From Acanthamoeba lenticulata (taxonomy: Eukaryota > Discosea > Longamoebia > Acanthamoebidae), in NCBI GenBank assembly GCA_002179805.1, contig NAVB01002017.1, forward strand, positions 1 to 33,150: a DNA stretch of 33,150 nt, written 5' to 3'. The notes beneath the pieces are model-generated. The model made no database searches and was not told the DNA's origin. It worked only from the letters and a program-made list of their open reading frames with translations. Positions 1-11,124 of the stretch are shown in pieces. Each line of letters begins with the position of its first letter. Within the stretch, counting starts at the first letter, position 1. Both the position numbers and the translations under genes were made by a program.

Positions 1-2
1 GG

Positions 3-2896
3 ATGGCGACGCCCCAGCAGGACGGGCGCGGTGGCCCCTTTACGGAGCTCTTTACTCTATCCCACGAGGAGTTGGTAAAGCGGGTGCTTGCTCTCAAGCA
101 CGAAAATGACATCTTGCGCGCGGAGGTCACACGGGGCACGGAAGAGGTGGCCGAGTTGCAGTTTCAGCTGCTGCTGCGATCACAGGAACCTGCCCAAGCG
201 AGCTTGCCGTCTTCTTCGTTGCTCGGTATTTATCGGATCAACAAAGTGCAATTGATTTGTATACGTCTGACAGTTTTTGTCATTTGATTGAAGATGAGTC
301 AGCGCCGGCTGAAGGGAACTCTGAAGCTCAGGAGGTGGTGGCAAACGAGCAGCAGGAGAGTGAGCAACAGCAGAGCAGTGGAGATGACGTGCAGCTGCTC
401 GTGCCTTCTACGCCAGCCAACACCTACCGCAGCAGCCCCTCGACTCTGCTGGCTTCGCCCGGTTGGGGTAAGTCTTGATGTGCACATGCTACTGCCGCTG
501 CTGCTGCTGCTTCTTCTTCTTCTTTCCAACCTCATCAACTCGTCTGGCAGGTACGCCGGTGGCCACAGAATTGATGTCGATCGTCGATGAGGCTGAAAGG
601 ACGTTCAACCTGCGCAAGTCTGCCTTGAGCGAACGCCTCCAACAGCACCATCAGCCGCAGCCCGACCAGCACGCGTCGGTACCAGAGGAAGACGATGAGC
701 AAGCTGAGCAGCAGGAGCAACAGGACCTGCAGCAGCAGCATGAAGAGAGTAAGCCTGGCCCAGCTAGCGTCGAGGCTGCTGCGCCTGTCGTGATCGTCGT
801 TCTTGACGACGGTAATCACCACACCACTACCACGGCTGTGGTCGACACCCCGGCGACAACGACGACAGCAACCGACAGCAAGCGGCACAGTCCCATCACA
901 GCTGCGTTCGGCACTTCGGCGCCTACGCCAACGACGACGACGGCGGCCGTGGCCTCGGCCACCATTACGAGCCCCTTCGTGCTGGCACCGCCTCTGCAGC
1001 TGTCCCTGACGTCTCTGACGCCGCCGGTGCGTGGCCGCCTTTCCCTCCGCAAGCGGACGAATCCAGAGACCATAAGTCGCGCGCCGACCGAAGAGGTCTC
1101 CGCGGCCGCTGCCACCGAGCCCAGCGACACGAAGCTGCCGGCCGCCCCGGACGACCCCCGCCAGGAGCAGGCCAAGCGACGCAGGAGCTCCGACACGTCA
1201 GAGCCCATGAACAGCGTGGACGGCGAGCTCGCAAAGAATCTAAAGAAGCCGCCACCGCCACCAACCACAGCAGCTGTGACCACATTGCCGCCGCTACCGT
1301 CGAAAACGACAAAGGAAACGACAACGAAAACGACAGCCACAGTCACAGCGCCGTCTCTCGTGGTCTCTGCGCCTGGCCCGATGTTGCCGTCACCTTATAA
1401 GGCACCCAGCCCGACGCTAGCGGCGGACAGACAGCAGGTCTCGCGAGAGGGCAAGCGGCCGCTTGATGCTGGCCGTGATGCCGAGCGTCTCAGCGGAGCC
1501 AAGGAGAAGGAGGAAGAAAAGGAAAAGGAAAAGGACGAGGAAAACGAGGAGGAGGAGGACGAAGACGAGGACCCGCTCATGCCGCGGCCCAAGTTGAAGG
1601 GGCGAGCCCGGGCGTCGGCCAAAGGCAGTCCACCAAAGAGGCAGAAGACCATGTCAGCTGTGAAATCACCAACGACAACGGCGACAGCAACAACAACAGC
1701 GACAACGGCGACGGTGACAATGCCGACGACAGCGGAGGACGCGGCCTCGGCTGATGTGCTCAGCTCGGCCTCATCGAGCGTGGTCGACGGCGTCGACCTT
1801 CTGCGGGCGGGCGGCCACGGAGACGACAGCGGCGGTGACGACGGCGCGGCGACAGAGGGCGGGCAGCGCCCCGGGGCGACGTCCGCCACGAAGACGCCGC
1901 GGCCCAAGAACTTGAAGAAGCAGCTCGAGGAGGAGCGCACGCGACGGGACCATCGGCCGATCCTCTCCTTCTTCTCCTCCTCGGCCAGGCCCAAGAGCCC
2001 CGCAGCGGCCTCGGCCACTAGCACGCAAGCAAGCGGCGGGACCGCCACCGAGGCCTTGCCCGAGGCGACGGTCGTCAACACCACAACAGCTACGACGACG
2101 ACGACGACAACGACGATGTCAACCAGTGGCGTGGCGGCCAAGCCAAAGGCGGTCAAGAGCCCGCGAGCCGAGACGCAGGACAAGGCAGCCGCCAGCGAGG
2201 CGGCGGCTGCTGGTGGCGGTGGCGGGGACGGACGACAAGCGAGGAGGCAAGGCGAAGAGGAAGCTGAGGCCGAGGAGAAGGACGGCGGGGAGGAGGAGAG
2301 CAGCAAGAAGGCGCGGCAGAAGCTCGTGCGGGCACGGGCGAGGGCGGCGCTCCACCCGAAGCAGACGCGGTTCGTGTTTGGGGAGAACTGCCCCGGCTGC
2401 GCGGCGTGGCTGGCCAAGAACGAGATCACCAGCGGGATGGAGGCCTGCAAACAACTACAACAACAGCAGCAACAACAGCAACAAGCGGGGGCGCAGGGCT
2501 CATCCCTCACGCGCTGTGGCAAGTGCCAGCACACGTTTGCGCCCAGCGTGGAGGTCAGCTTCCTCGTGCGCAAGGGGCAGGAGGATCACCGCGAGCGCGT
2601 CCGCTTTCTCGACAAGGCGGGCCTGGAGACCGCCGCCAAGACTCGCTACAAGCAGAAGGGCCGGGCCAGCTTCGCTGCCACCCGCCTGGCCGAGGAGCAG
2701 TACGGCCTTGTCCCTTTGTTATAAATATTTTATTCTTTCTATTAATTTATCAACATGTGTTGGGTGGGCGACCAGAACCGAACTGCTGTGGTGCCTGCTC
2801 TATCACTACGGGAGCCTGAAGGACGCTGTGTGCACCATCTTCCCGACCCTCAACTGGAATGGTGTCTTCCGTCCGCCGCCTAAGTCCCCCGCCTAG
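3..2896 (+). CDS. Disordered nuclear-type protein with PIP-box-like motif and split CxxC zinc-binding pairs
   Basis: Model of four exons (3-225, 294-467, 551-2699, 2776-2896), 888 codons with no internal stop. The last intron uses GTACGG at 2700 and restores a protein-like C-terminus ending TAG at 2896; without it the frame stops at 2724. Seen: N-terminal coiled-coil (about residues 18-60), a long Thr/Ala/Pro/acidic disordered middle, basic clusters typical of nuclear targeting, the motif HRPILSFFSS (about residue 599), which resembles the PCNA-interacting PIP box of DNA ligase I except for His in place of Gln, a polyQ run, then CPGC (about 745) and CGKC (about 788), which could bind one zinc. 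I do not recognise the family. A replication or chromatin role is an inference from the PIP-like motif only. The true start could lie upstream, because the window begins two bases before this ATG. Confidence 0.7.
2438..2485 (+). repeat. CAA/CAG polyglutamine microsatellite
   Basis: In-frame CAA/CAG repeat coding for about ten Gln in the 3' part of the first gene. It lies between the two CxxC pairs, so length variation would change the linker of the putative zinc site. Confidence 0.8.
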
Positions 2897-3233
2897 CTCG
2901 TCGTTGCTGGTGTCCAGTTTTAGGGGATTGATCATCGCCTTTGCTTCCATCGGCCTTGTGTACATTTTGTGTTTGTTGTAATCTTGTTGGTGCGTACTTG
3001 GCACCGAGCGTGGTGCGTCTGCGTCCTCTGCTTAACGATGCTGCCGGCCCTGACATCAGCGCTACATGGGGGGAATAATAAAACAACGTCCTTTTATGCA
3101 AGGGAAACAGAATAGAAGACAACGTTTCAGCGCATAAGATGGTGGACCCGTTCGTAGAGGTGGGAGGGCTCTCTCCCCCAGCCAAACGAGCTTGCTGCTT
3201 CTTTCTCTTCTTCTGTCTTTTGCCGCGAATGTC
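2897..3233. other. Convergent 3' intergenic region
   Basis: This 337-bp stretch lies between two genes that end towards each other. An AATAAA on the plus strand at 3077-3082 is the only obvious poly(A) signal and would suit the left gene. The frames here lack protein-like content. No RNA gene or repeat was recognised. Confidence 0.5.
3077..3082 (+). terminator. Poly(A) signal AATAAA
   Basis: Canonical AATAAA 181 nt after the stop codon of the gene at 3-2896, in AT-rich sequence between convergent genes. Confidence 0.45.
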
Positions 3234-5596
3234 TCAACGGCCTCGCCGCTTGGCCGCGCGAGTCGCGGGCTTCTCCTGTGGCAGTAGTGGTGGCTGGACC
3301 ACGCCAAACACCCACTGCCCAAGCGCTTCCTGCAGCCTTTTTTCACAAGTTTTAGTCAGTAAAAAATAAAATAGAAACATTGGAATGCTGGTTGTGTACC
3401 GCTGCTCCTGCTCCTTTCGGGTCTCTTTCTTGTCGGGCTCGCTCCACCCTTCAAGCACCTCAAAGAACGTCGGGTTCGAGGCGCTCTTCTTCCGCTCGAG
3501 GTTGATGGGCTGGGAGAGGACCCAGAGGCGCAGGAGGGCCACCTGGCGGCGCAGCGCCTCGTTGTTCTCCAGGTCCCACTCGCTGGTCGCAGCAGGATCG
3601 GGCAGGCTCCACGTCGCCGCCGTCGAGGACGACGACGCCAGCACGGCCGGCAGCGCCGCGCCCCAGCCGCACGTGGGCTCGTAGCCCTGCGGCATCGGCC
3701 GGGCCTCGAGGCTGGGCCAGACCAAGTGTGTAGTCTGAACCTGGGCCTGACTCTGGCTCAAAGTGGCCTCGGCAGGCGGGTCGTCGGGCACGACCACGAC
3801 CTCGGCCTCTGCGAGCGCGGCGGCAACTCGCCGCCGCTTGGCCAGCTTGCGCGATGGCGTCGGCGGCTCGGCGGCGGTCGCGACGACCGACTGCTCGTCT
3901 GCTTCGTCGTCATGATCGTTGCTGCCGCCCTTCTGGTCCACAACAATGTGCTCGTGGTCTCCACCGTTGGCGGCCGGCACAGCCACAGCCACGGGCAGCG
4001 GCACCTTACGCGGGCGACCGCGCTTGCGGGCGGGCGTCACAGGCGACGCCGTGTTGGTGGTTGAAGCGGAGGCACTGCTGACGACGGCGCTCGGCGTGGC
4101 GACCTCAGGCAGCAGCCTGGCCAGGGCCGAGGCTGATGACGATGTCGTGTGGCGCTTCTCGTGCTCCTCACGGAGGATCGCATTGCGCAGCCGGACGACG
4201 AGCTCGTCCTTGAGGCCGTAGGCCTTCTCTCCTCGCGGTCGCAGCTGCGCGGCCAGCTCGTTCTTGGTCATGGCGTGCAGTCGCTGGTCCAGCGCCGCGA
4301 TGTAGCTCTCTGACACCTCTTCCTCGTGCTCGCCCTCTCCCTCAACCTTGTCCTCCTGTTCCTCTTCGCCCACCACCGCCATCGTGTCGCTCGGCTTCTC
4401 CTGGCTGACTTCGTTCTGGTCCTTCTCCTCCTCTTCGCCTTCTTCTTCTTCCTCCTCGTCGTCATCATCTTCTTCGTCTTGGGCTTGGCCGCTGTGGATG
4501 ACCTGCACGACGACCTGCTCGTCCTCGACCACCATCGCCTCCATGGAGTGCAGCACAGTCGTGGTCTGGACCCGAGCGACGGGCGGCTCGTCGAGCAAGA
4601 GGCTGTGAATCTCCACGTCGTCGCCGTGCTCGACGTCGCGCTCGTCCTCTAGTTCCTCCTCCTCTTCTTCGTCCTCGTCTCCCTGTAGCACCGCTCGCGC
4701 TAATGGCGCGTCGTCGTCGGCGGCAGCGGCCGCGAGGCTCACAGGCTGAGCTGGGTGCGGGACGGCGTCCTCGGGCACGAGGCCCTCGTTCTCGGTGGCG
4801 GCCTCGCGGTGATCCACGTCGCCGACGACGCCTTGGCCCACCATGAGGTCCATCAAGTCGTCAACGTCGTTGGTGTTGATGGCACGGGCTGACGAGGACG
4901 CGTCCTGGTCAGTGTCCGCGTCGGTGTCAGAGTCATCGTCTTCGCCAAGGGCACTGCCGTTGTTGTCGGTGAGGAAGCTGCCTTCGGTGGCGTCCTCGTA
5001 GTTACCGTCCTCTTCGTCCTCCTCATCGCCCTCCTCCTGCTCGCCCAGATTGGAGACCGTCGGCTGCACCATCACCACCCTCGACCCAGGTCAGAGGCCC
5101 TCTGCGGCTGAACTGCTGGAGTGCGCGCGGGGAGTGAAGGGCGTACGCCGCCAAAGATGCTGAAGAGGTTGGTGAAGCTCTTGCGCATGCTGGTGGCGAG
5201 CCGGCTCATGATGGGCGTCGGCTTCTTGCTGTTCTCATCATCATCGCCATCATCATCGTCGTCCCCACCGGCGAGGGAGACCTCATGCTCGCCAGTGTCG
5301 GACGGAGCGTCGGGGTCGTTAAGGCTGCGCTCTACAAAGCTCTCGTCGGCCTCAGTGAAGCCCGAGCGATCGCCAAGGAGCTGGAAGTGGAGCCGTCACG
5401 GTGAGACCACACTAACACCCAGCCCAGGAGGAAGAGATGGACAATGAGAAAACGGAAATGGAATGGGAAGGCGTACCTCATGAGAGACATTGCTGGCCGA
5501 GATAACTTCGCTACCGTCCGTGCTCAAGAAGCTCGCGGATTCTTCCTCATAACTGTGTTCATTCATCTCGTCGCGCCTCCAAACAATCCCGCTCAA
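3234..5596 (-). CDS. SAP-domain and AT-hook DNA-binding protein, acidic
   Basis: Four exons on the minus strand: 5596-5477, 5380-5147, 5063-3400 and 3336-3234, giving 706 aa. The 63-bp last intron (GTACAC...AAAAAG) has no stop and is a multiple of three, but it is AT-rich and carries a branch-like ACTGAC, so it is probably removed. Seen: Ser/Asp/Glu-rich N-terminus, long polyE/D tracts, a SAP fold (about residues 374-412; MTKNELAAQL then YGLKDELVVRLRNAI) and an AT-hook, KRGRPRKV (about 465). SAP domains and AT-hooks both bind AT-rich or scaffold DNA, so a chromatin-associated role is likely. The start ATG at 5596 faces the WDHD1 homologue across a 277-bp promoter. The specific orthologue is not recognised. 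Confidence 0.8.
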
Positions 5597-5873
5597 TCAA
5601 TTTCGGCCAATTCGGTCAGCGAGCTGTTTGCAACAATAATCGCAACGTGACACCAATCACGCCCAGCAAGATACAGGATGTCAAGATTTTGCAGTTGGGC
5701 GACGTAACGGCTCCCTCCTCGCCAGACACAAGAATGTGTCGACACATTTTTTAGTTTGGCGCCAAGGCATGGTTCTTTGCCGCCTGTTGGGATTGTGCGG
5801 TACAGCGATTTGAATTGGCGTCATCGGTGAAGCAGAGAAAAGGTAGAGAGGAGGATTCTCTACGTTACCAACA
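5597..5873. promoter_or_regulatory. Divergent promoter with E2F-like site and 16-bp palindrome
   Basis: A 277-bp AT-richer region between two divergent start codons. It holds a perfect 16-bp palindrome (5733-5748, AATGTGTCGACACATT) followed six bases later by TTTGGCGCCAAG (5755-5766), an exact match to the E2F/DP consensus TTTSSCGC. E2F or MBF control of replication genes is known in other eukaryotes; use of this site here is inference. No TATA box was seen. Confidence 0.55.
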
Positions 5874-8800
5874 ATGACGGATAAGTTAGATTGGGTGTTT
5901 GCCCACAACGAGGGCCTATGCGACATTGTATATGCCGAGGAGCAGTACGGCCCACATTTTCGGCTCGCATGATGTAATGAGAGGCAGTTGATCCTAATTT
6001 GTGGCATAGTATGGTCATATCAGCAGGCGTAGAAGGCCATGTACGACTATATGACACGAGTCCCGCAGCCCTTTCCGCCATGCAAGACCCTAGCATCCTC
6101 TGCGAGCACAGCGACAGTGCCACCTGCGTCGCCGTCTCCACCAACGTACGCTGTCCATCGCACCATGCAGAGTCAACGGCAGCTTCGCTCAATGGCTGTG
6201 GGTCGTTCCGATGCTCATGCACGCTTATGTGGGCTTGTAGAAAGAGTGGATCGCGGTGGGGTTCAGCGACAACCAGGTCCACTTGCTCAAGTACCCCTCG
6301 GGCGCCTTCGAGAAAATTCTCATTCGCCTTCAGTGCCCTGTGCGACACGTAGCCTTCAGCCCGGACGGCCTCTACCTTGCCGTAGCCGGCGAGTACGCAC
6401 GCCTCTTTCTCTTCTTTTCGTTGTTCGCTCTCCCTCTTCTCACGTGTGCACGTACCACGATGCTGCAAACAACAACAGGGGAAGCATCAAGCTTGTCAAC
6501 CTGGTCGAGAGCACGCAGGTGACGCTGTTTAAGGGACACCAGGGCGTCGTGCGCAGTCTCGCGTTCGACCCGCGCGGCGATTACTTCGCCTCGGCCGGCG
6601 CCGACGGCACGGTCCGCGTGTGGAGCCTCGCCGAGTGCACAGAGGTTGCCTCCCTTCCGCTTCTGGTCAAGGGCGATCCCGACAGGCATTAACCCCCTCT
6701 GATCTGCTCATTGGCCTGAGGTCGTCCACTAACGACTCTTGTGAACACCACAACAGTGCGCCGCTGCTGAGCCGGTTGGACTGGCATCCGCACGGCACGC
6801 TGCTGGCTGTGCCCACGACCGATGGTGTGGCGCTCGTGAAGCGTGATGGGTGGGACGTCGTCGGGCGGCTCCAGGGCGAGCACCGCCAGGGCGGCGTCAA
6901 CCTGTTCCGCTGGTCCCCGAACGGCCTCTACGCCGCCAGCGCCGGCCACCGCGACCAAACCGTGTTTGTGTGGCGCGTGGCCACCCGCGAGGCCATCGAC
7001 AAGGTCACCTGCCGGAGCGCCGTCCTGGGGCTGTCGTGGAGCCCCGCGGCCAACGCTCTGGCCCTCATCAACGCCAGCGGCAAGTGGGCTCTCTGGCAGG
7101 ACGTCATCCCGCCGGCCTGGCCCAGCCCATTTTGCTCGCCTGAGGAGTCAGAGAAGGCCACTGCAAGCGATGGGAGCGCCGAGCATGAGGATCCCAGCGC
7201 GCCCCGGCCCACGGCCTCCTCGCTCATCGCAGACCTCTTTGACCACGACGAGGGCGTTGCCGCCGCGGAGGACGAAGCCAAGACCGAGTCCACCAAAGAG
7301 AAAAAGGTGAGGAAGATGAAGACGAAAAAGGCGTCCACTAAGGACGAAGATGACGATCTGGCCGGCATGTTTGACGACGAGGCTGTTGAGGCCGACGGCG
7401 ACGAGGAAGGCGACCAGCAGGGAGAGGAGGAGGAAGACATCCCTGGTCATCGCGGTGAGGATCTGATCGGCGAGGAGGAGGAAGAGGGCGCCACTTCGGC
7501 CGCAGTGCCAGAGGACGGGATGGACCTGGCCGGCCTTGATGACGATGCCGGCGGTGACGAGTCCGCCGCAGCTGCGCACGAGTCTACCCGAGCTGGGCCG
7601 TCCTCTTCCTCGTCCTCGTCCTCTTCGGTGCGGCCCTACCGCGTGGTGCGCATCCCGCCCATGAAGGCCCAGCCGGCCTTCCAGCCCAACGCTGGCCCGG
7701 CAATCGAGTCTACACGCTATCTTGGTGCGTTCCCCTTCCCTCACCACGTCCGCGGACCGTACAGTCTTCTCACCTTTTTATACTTAATGTCGACCAGCTT
7801 GGACCCTGTTTGGCCTGATCGAGTACACACGTGAGGACTCGTCGTCGTTCATCGAAGTGGAGTTCACAGACGCGACGACGTTCAAGAACTTTAGGATGGC
7901 CAACCTCTACAACTTCACAATGGCGGCGATGGGCCCGCGCGGCGCCCTCTTTGCCGCACGTAGTGGTGAGGGGTTCCCGGCGAACCTGATGTTCCGGCCC
8001 TTTAACAGCTGGGCCGCCAACGCCGAGTGGACCATCAAGATGCCGTCCGACGAGGAGATTGACGGTACGGACCGTTTGCCTTGCAAGACGCCTTCCCAGC
8101 CCACATGTGGGGCCTGCCTGCTGACTATACTGCTCGTATTCTGTGCAGCGATCGCCGTGGGCGACAGCTGGTGCGCGGCGGCCACCAGCACGAGCACGCT
8201 GCGAATCATCTCCACCGGCGGCATCCAATTGGCCGTCGTCGCTCTGCCGGGTCCGGCTGTGGCTGTCGCCGCCCACGAGCACCTCCTGGCCGTGGCCTAC
8301 CACCTTACTCCGCCTACGCGCGGTGCGTGCTCCCCCCCCCCCCGCGCAACAGTGCCGCTCAGCCATGAGTCGTGTGCCCTGATTGTGTCGACAATTGTAT
8401 TACTGTACATACAGATCGGCAGAACATCGAACTGAAGCTGATCGACGTCCGACGCAGCGAGTGCATCGCCACGGCCGCGGTTCCGCTGAACGCCCCGCGC
8501 GCCACGCTCCAATGGCTGGGCTTCTCCGACCTCGTAATGCCCCTTTCCCTCACTCTGCCCTTTGTTCTTTTTCTCTGACCTTGACCTGGTGTTGGGGGAA
8601 TGCCAGGGCACGGCGCTGGTGCGAGACTCGGTGGGGCAGGTCTACGGCCTGTTCAACAGCTTTGGATGGAGCTGGGTGCCCATCTTCAACTTTGCCGATG
8701 TCGCCGCCGAGCAGCAGGCCGAGGCGTCGTTGGACGACCCGCGCGCACAGCCGCCGCAGTTCTGGGTCGTGGGCCTGCGCGGGGAGCAGCTCCTCTGCGT

Positions 8801-9895
8801 CGCGTGCGATCCCGACACGGAGCAACCACCAGCCGGGGCCGATGCTGCCCGTCCTGACATCGTCGGCTTCCCGCTGTCGCTTCCGCTGGTCAAGGACACG
8901 CCCGTCGGCGTCGATGAGGAGCGCCTCCTCAAGTACTTGCTCCCCTTCCCCCCTCCATCGACTCCCCTTCCCGAGACGTGTCGACACTCACACGACACTC
9001 GCCAGGAACAAGCTGCTGATTGAATACAAGCGGTTCATGGTGGACACGACCGCGGAGGAGGACGAAGGCGCGAAGGCAGAGGCTGAGCTCAGACACGAGC
9101 AAGTCGAGGCCGACAAGCACCTGTTGAGCATGATCCAGAAGGCCTGCCAGTATGCGCCTGCCTTCCCCTCCTCCTCCCTCTCCTCGCTCGCTAGGCCGCG
9201 CGACGGCTCACTGTGGGTGATGGTGCGCAGATCGTCCAAGGCGGCTCGCGCGCTGGACTACGCGGCGCAGCTGATCTTCCCCAAGTCGCTGGCCATCGCC
9301 GTGCAGCTGGCCGAGCGCCACTCCCTCACCGTGCGCTCTCCCCTCCTCACTGTTCCGATTTAACGGCCAAGGACTGATGATCTGATGCCGATTGGAATGG
9401 GATGGAGTGCAGGAGTTGGCGAGCCGCATGGAGGCGCTGCTGGCCAAGAAGGCTGAGAAGCTCAACCCCTCGGCGGCCAAGGCCCCGCAGTCTCGCGAAG
9501 AAGTCGACGATGATGACGATGAAGGCGCTGTCAAGATGAAGACAAAGGCGCAGAGCGTCGCGAAGAGGCAGGCCGTGGTGGTGGAAGAGCAGGACGACAC
9601 GCAGTTGCCTGAAGATGGAGAGGTATCGAGGAGGAAGGACACGAAGACGGGCAAGAAGAGGACAAGAGAGGAGGAAGAAGACGAGGACAAGGAACAGGAA
9701 GACGAGGATGAGGATGCCGGAGATGAGGACGAGGACGAGGACGAGTTGAGCGACTACGAGAGGAACAACAGCAAGCGACGCCGGCTGGGGGCTGAAGAAG
9801 AAGAGGCCAGCAAGAAGCCCAGCAGCAAACCGGCGCCGGTCCTCAAAGAGCCCGAGCAGAACCTGATCGACGACATGTTTGGCGCCGACGCGTGA
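5874..9895 (+). CDS. WDHD1: WDHD1/AND-1/Ctf4 homologue, replisome adaptor
   Basis: Twelve exons: 5874-5944, 6010-6145, 6247-6392, 6479-6685, 6757-7724, 7798-8064, 8149-8322, 8415-8533, 8607-8932, 9006-9149, 9231-9330 and 9413-9895, coding 1046 aa. Residues 1-300 form WD40 repeats (GHQGVVRSLAFDPRGDYFAS; DGTVRVWSL). An acidic linker (about 320-490) leads to the family-specific second propeller (about 505-800), with RYLAWTLFGLIEY, EIDAIAVGDSWCAAATS and LQWLGFSDLGTALV lining up with human WDHD1. A helical segment (KLLIEYKRFMVDTT; ALDYAAQLIFP) follows. In yeast and animals this trimeric protein couples the CMG helicase to DNA polymerase alpha. The tail is acidic and Lys/Arg-rich and has no HMG box, unlike vertebrates. 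Intron 4 (6686-6756) is best read as GC-AG. Confidence 0.93.
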
Positions 9896-9945
9896 AGACG
9901 AAACAACAAACAAACCAGTGCTCTTTTTCTGAAGTCTTTTTTTTT

Positions 9946-9951
9946 TTTATT
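9946..9951 (-). terminator. Poly(A) signal AATAAA (minus strand)
   Basis: TTTATT on the plus strand reads AATAAA on the minus strand, followed by an A-run, about 95 nt after the stop of the PB1/His-rich gene. It sits just 51 bp beyond the WDHD1 stop, so the two convergent transcripts probably overlap. Confidence 0.5.
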
Positions 9952-10044
9952 GAGAAGCCTGCGGAAGAGAAGGGTGGGGGTGGGCGCATTGGCAACACGA
10001 GAGATCACTACATGCCTGACGCTTCGTGAACCCTTAAGGGGGTT

Positions 10045-11124
10045 CTAATGGGCCATGTGGCGGTGATGATGATGATGCTGATGACGCTTGAAGGAAGGAT
10101 GGTGCGGCGGGAAGCCGCAGAAGGCCGGAGGCGGCATCATGAAACCAGGAGGGTGGTGGTGGCCGCGGCGGTGATGGCGCGGGCAGTGGGGCTGGTCAAA
10201 GCCATGGAACGGCGGGAAGCCGTAGTGGGCCGAAGGCGGGGGCGACACCGCACCGTGGGAATGGTGACGATGACCGAATGCGTGGTGATGCGGGAAGGAG
10301 GGGGGCGCCATCGGGCCATGAGAGTGATGATGATGACCGCGGCGGTGATGGTGCTGGCGGTGCTGGTGATCGAAGTCCTCAGGGGGCGGGAAGCTGCAGT
10401 GGGATGGAGGAGGGGGCGGCAACATCGGCCCGTGGGAGAGAGGATAACCGAAGGCGTGATGAGGAGGAAAGCCGAAGTGACCAGGAGGTGAGCAAGGAGA
10501 ATGGTGATGGCGCTGGTGGCGGTGGTGATGACGGTGGTGATGCTCCATTCTCCTTGGACAGAACTCGCCTCGTTGCGTCTTGCCGGCGTCATCCTCGCTG
10601 TGAGGGGACTGAGGCGGGCGGTGGTCATCGCACGGCGCTTCTTGAGGAGGAGGAGGACATGAAGGCGGATGATGATGGAAGCCGTGAGCGTGGTGGGGAT
10701 GATCGTGACGGCCGTGCTGGCGGCCATGACCGCGGTGACCCTTGCACTTGCGGAAGAACTTGTCAGCCGCGAAGTCGATGTCTCCGTCAGACTTCGGGTG
10801 AAGCTTGCTGCAGTGTTCCTCGCTCACCTCGGGCTCTTGCGCGGTCTTAACGTGGAGACGGAGGGTGCGACCAGCGGTCTTGGCGTTCTCGATGGCATAG
10901 CGCAGTTCCTCGGTCGAGCTGATGGTGATGCGGTCTTGTTCGTCGTCGATGTAGAAGAATGTGACCTGGCTTTGGGTGGTGTCCTCCGGGGACAGGGGCT
11001 TGGTAGTGGCGTTCAGGAGCTCAGTAAACTCGGACTGCTCTGAAAGCTGGATGACGTGGACCTCCTGGACGTCAGGGGTAGGGGTGAAGATAAGCTTGAT
11101 GGTGAGGTTGGTGGGGTTTTGCAT
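10045..11124 (-). CDS. PB1-domain protein with His/Pro-rich tail
   Basis: Single exon, 359 aa. Residues 1-95 form a PB1 domain: NLTIKLIF with the conserved basic Lys near the start, and the acidic OPCA motif YIDDEQDRITISSTEELRYA. PB1 domains pair head to tail with other PB1 proteins in signalling scaffolds. The remaining 260 residues are dominated by His, Pro and Phe/Gly, with imperfect repeats of the type HHRRGHHHHSHGPM and FPPFHGFDQ, plus scattered Cys. Such a tail could bind zinc, copper or nickel or form condensates; this is inference. The gene has no intron, unlike nearly all neighbours, and a TATA box lies 41 bp upstream of the ATG, which suggests strong or inducible expression. I know of no named family with this architecture. 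Confidence 0.85.
   Translation of the reverse strand: MQNPTNLTIKLIFTPTPDVQEVHVIQLSEQSEFTELLNATTKPLSPEDTTQSQVTFFYIDDEQDRITISSTEELRYAIENAKTAGRTLRLHVKTAQEPEVSEEHCSKLHPKSDGDIDFAADKFFRKCKGHRGHGRQHGRHDHPHHAHGFHHHPPSCPPPPQEAPCDDHRPPQSPHSEDDAGKTQRGEFCPRRMEHHHRHHHRHQRHHHSPCSPPGHFGFPPHHAFGYPLSHGPMLPPPPPSHCSFPPPEDFDHQHRQHHHRRGHHHHSHGPMAPPSFPHHHAFGHRHHSHGAVSPPPSAHYGFPPFHGFDQPHCPRHHRRGHHHPPGFMMPPPAFCGFPPHHPSFKRHQHHHHHRHMAH

Noticed and set aside
1395..2573. Long open frame (392 aa) on the minus strand opposite the first gene
   Set aside because: It is Ser/Ala/Val-rich shadow sequence from repetitive GC-rich codons; the plus strand has the coherent exons, CxxC pairs and phase-consistent introns.
10278..10850. 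Plus-strand frame of 190 aa within the PB1/His-rich gene
   Set aside because: It mirrors the His/Pro codons of the opposite strand and has no domain; the minus frame carries a clear PB1 domain and TATA box.
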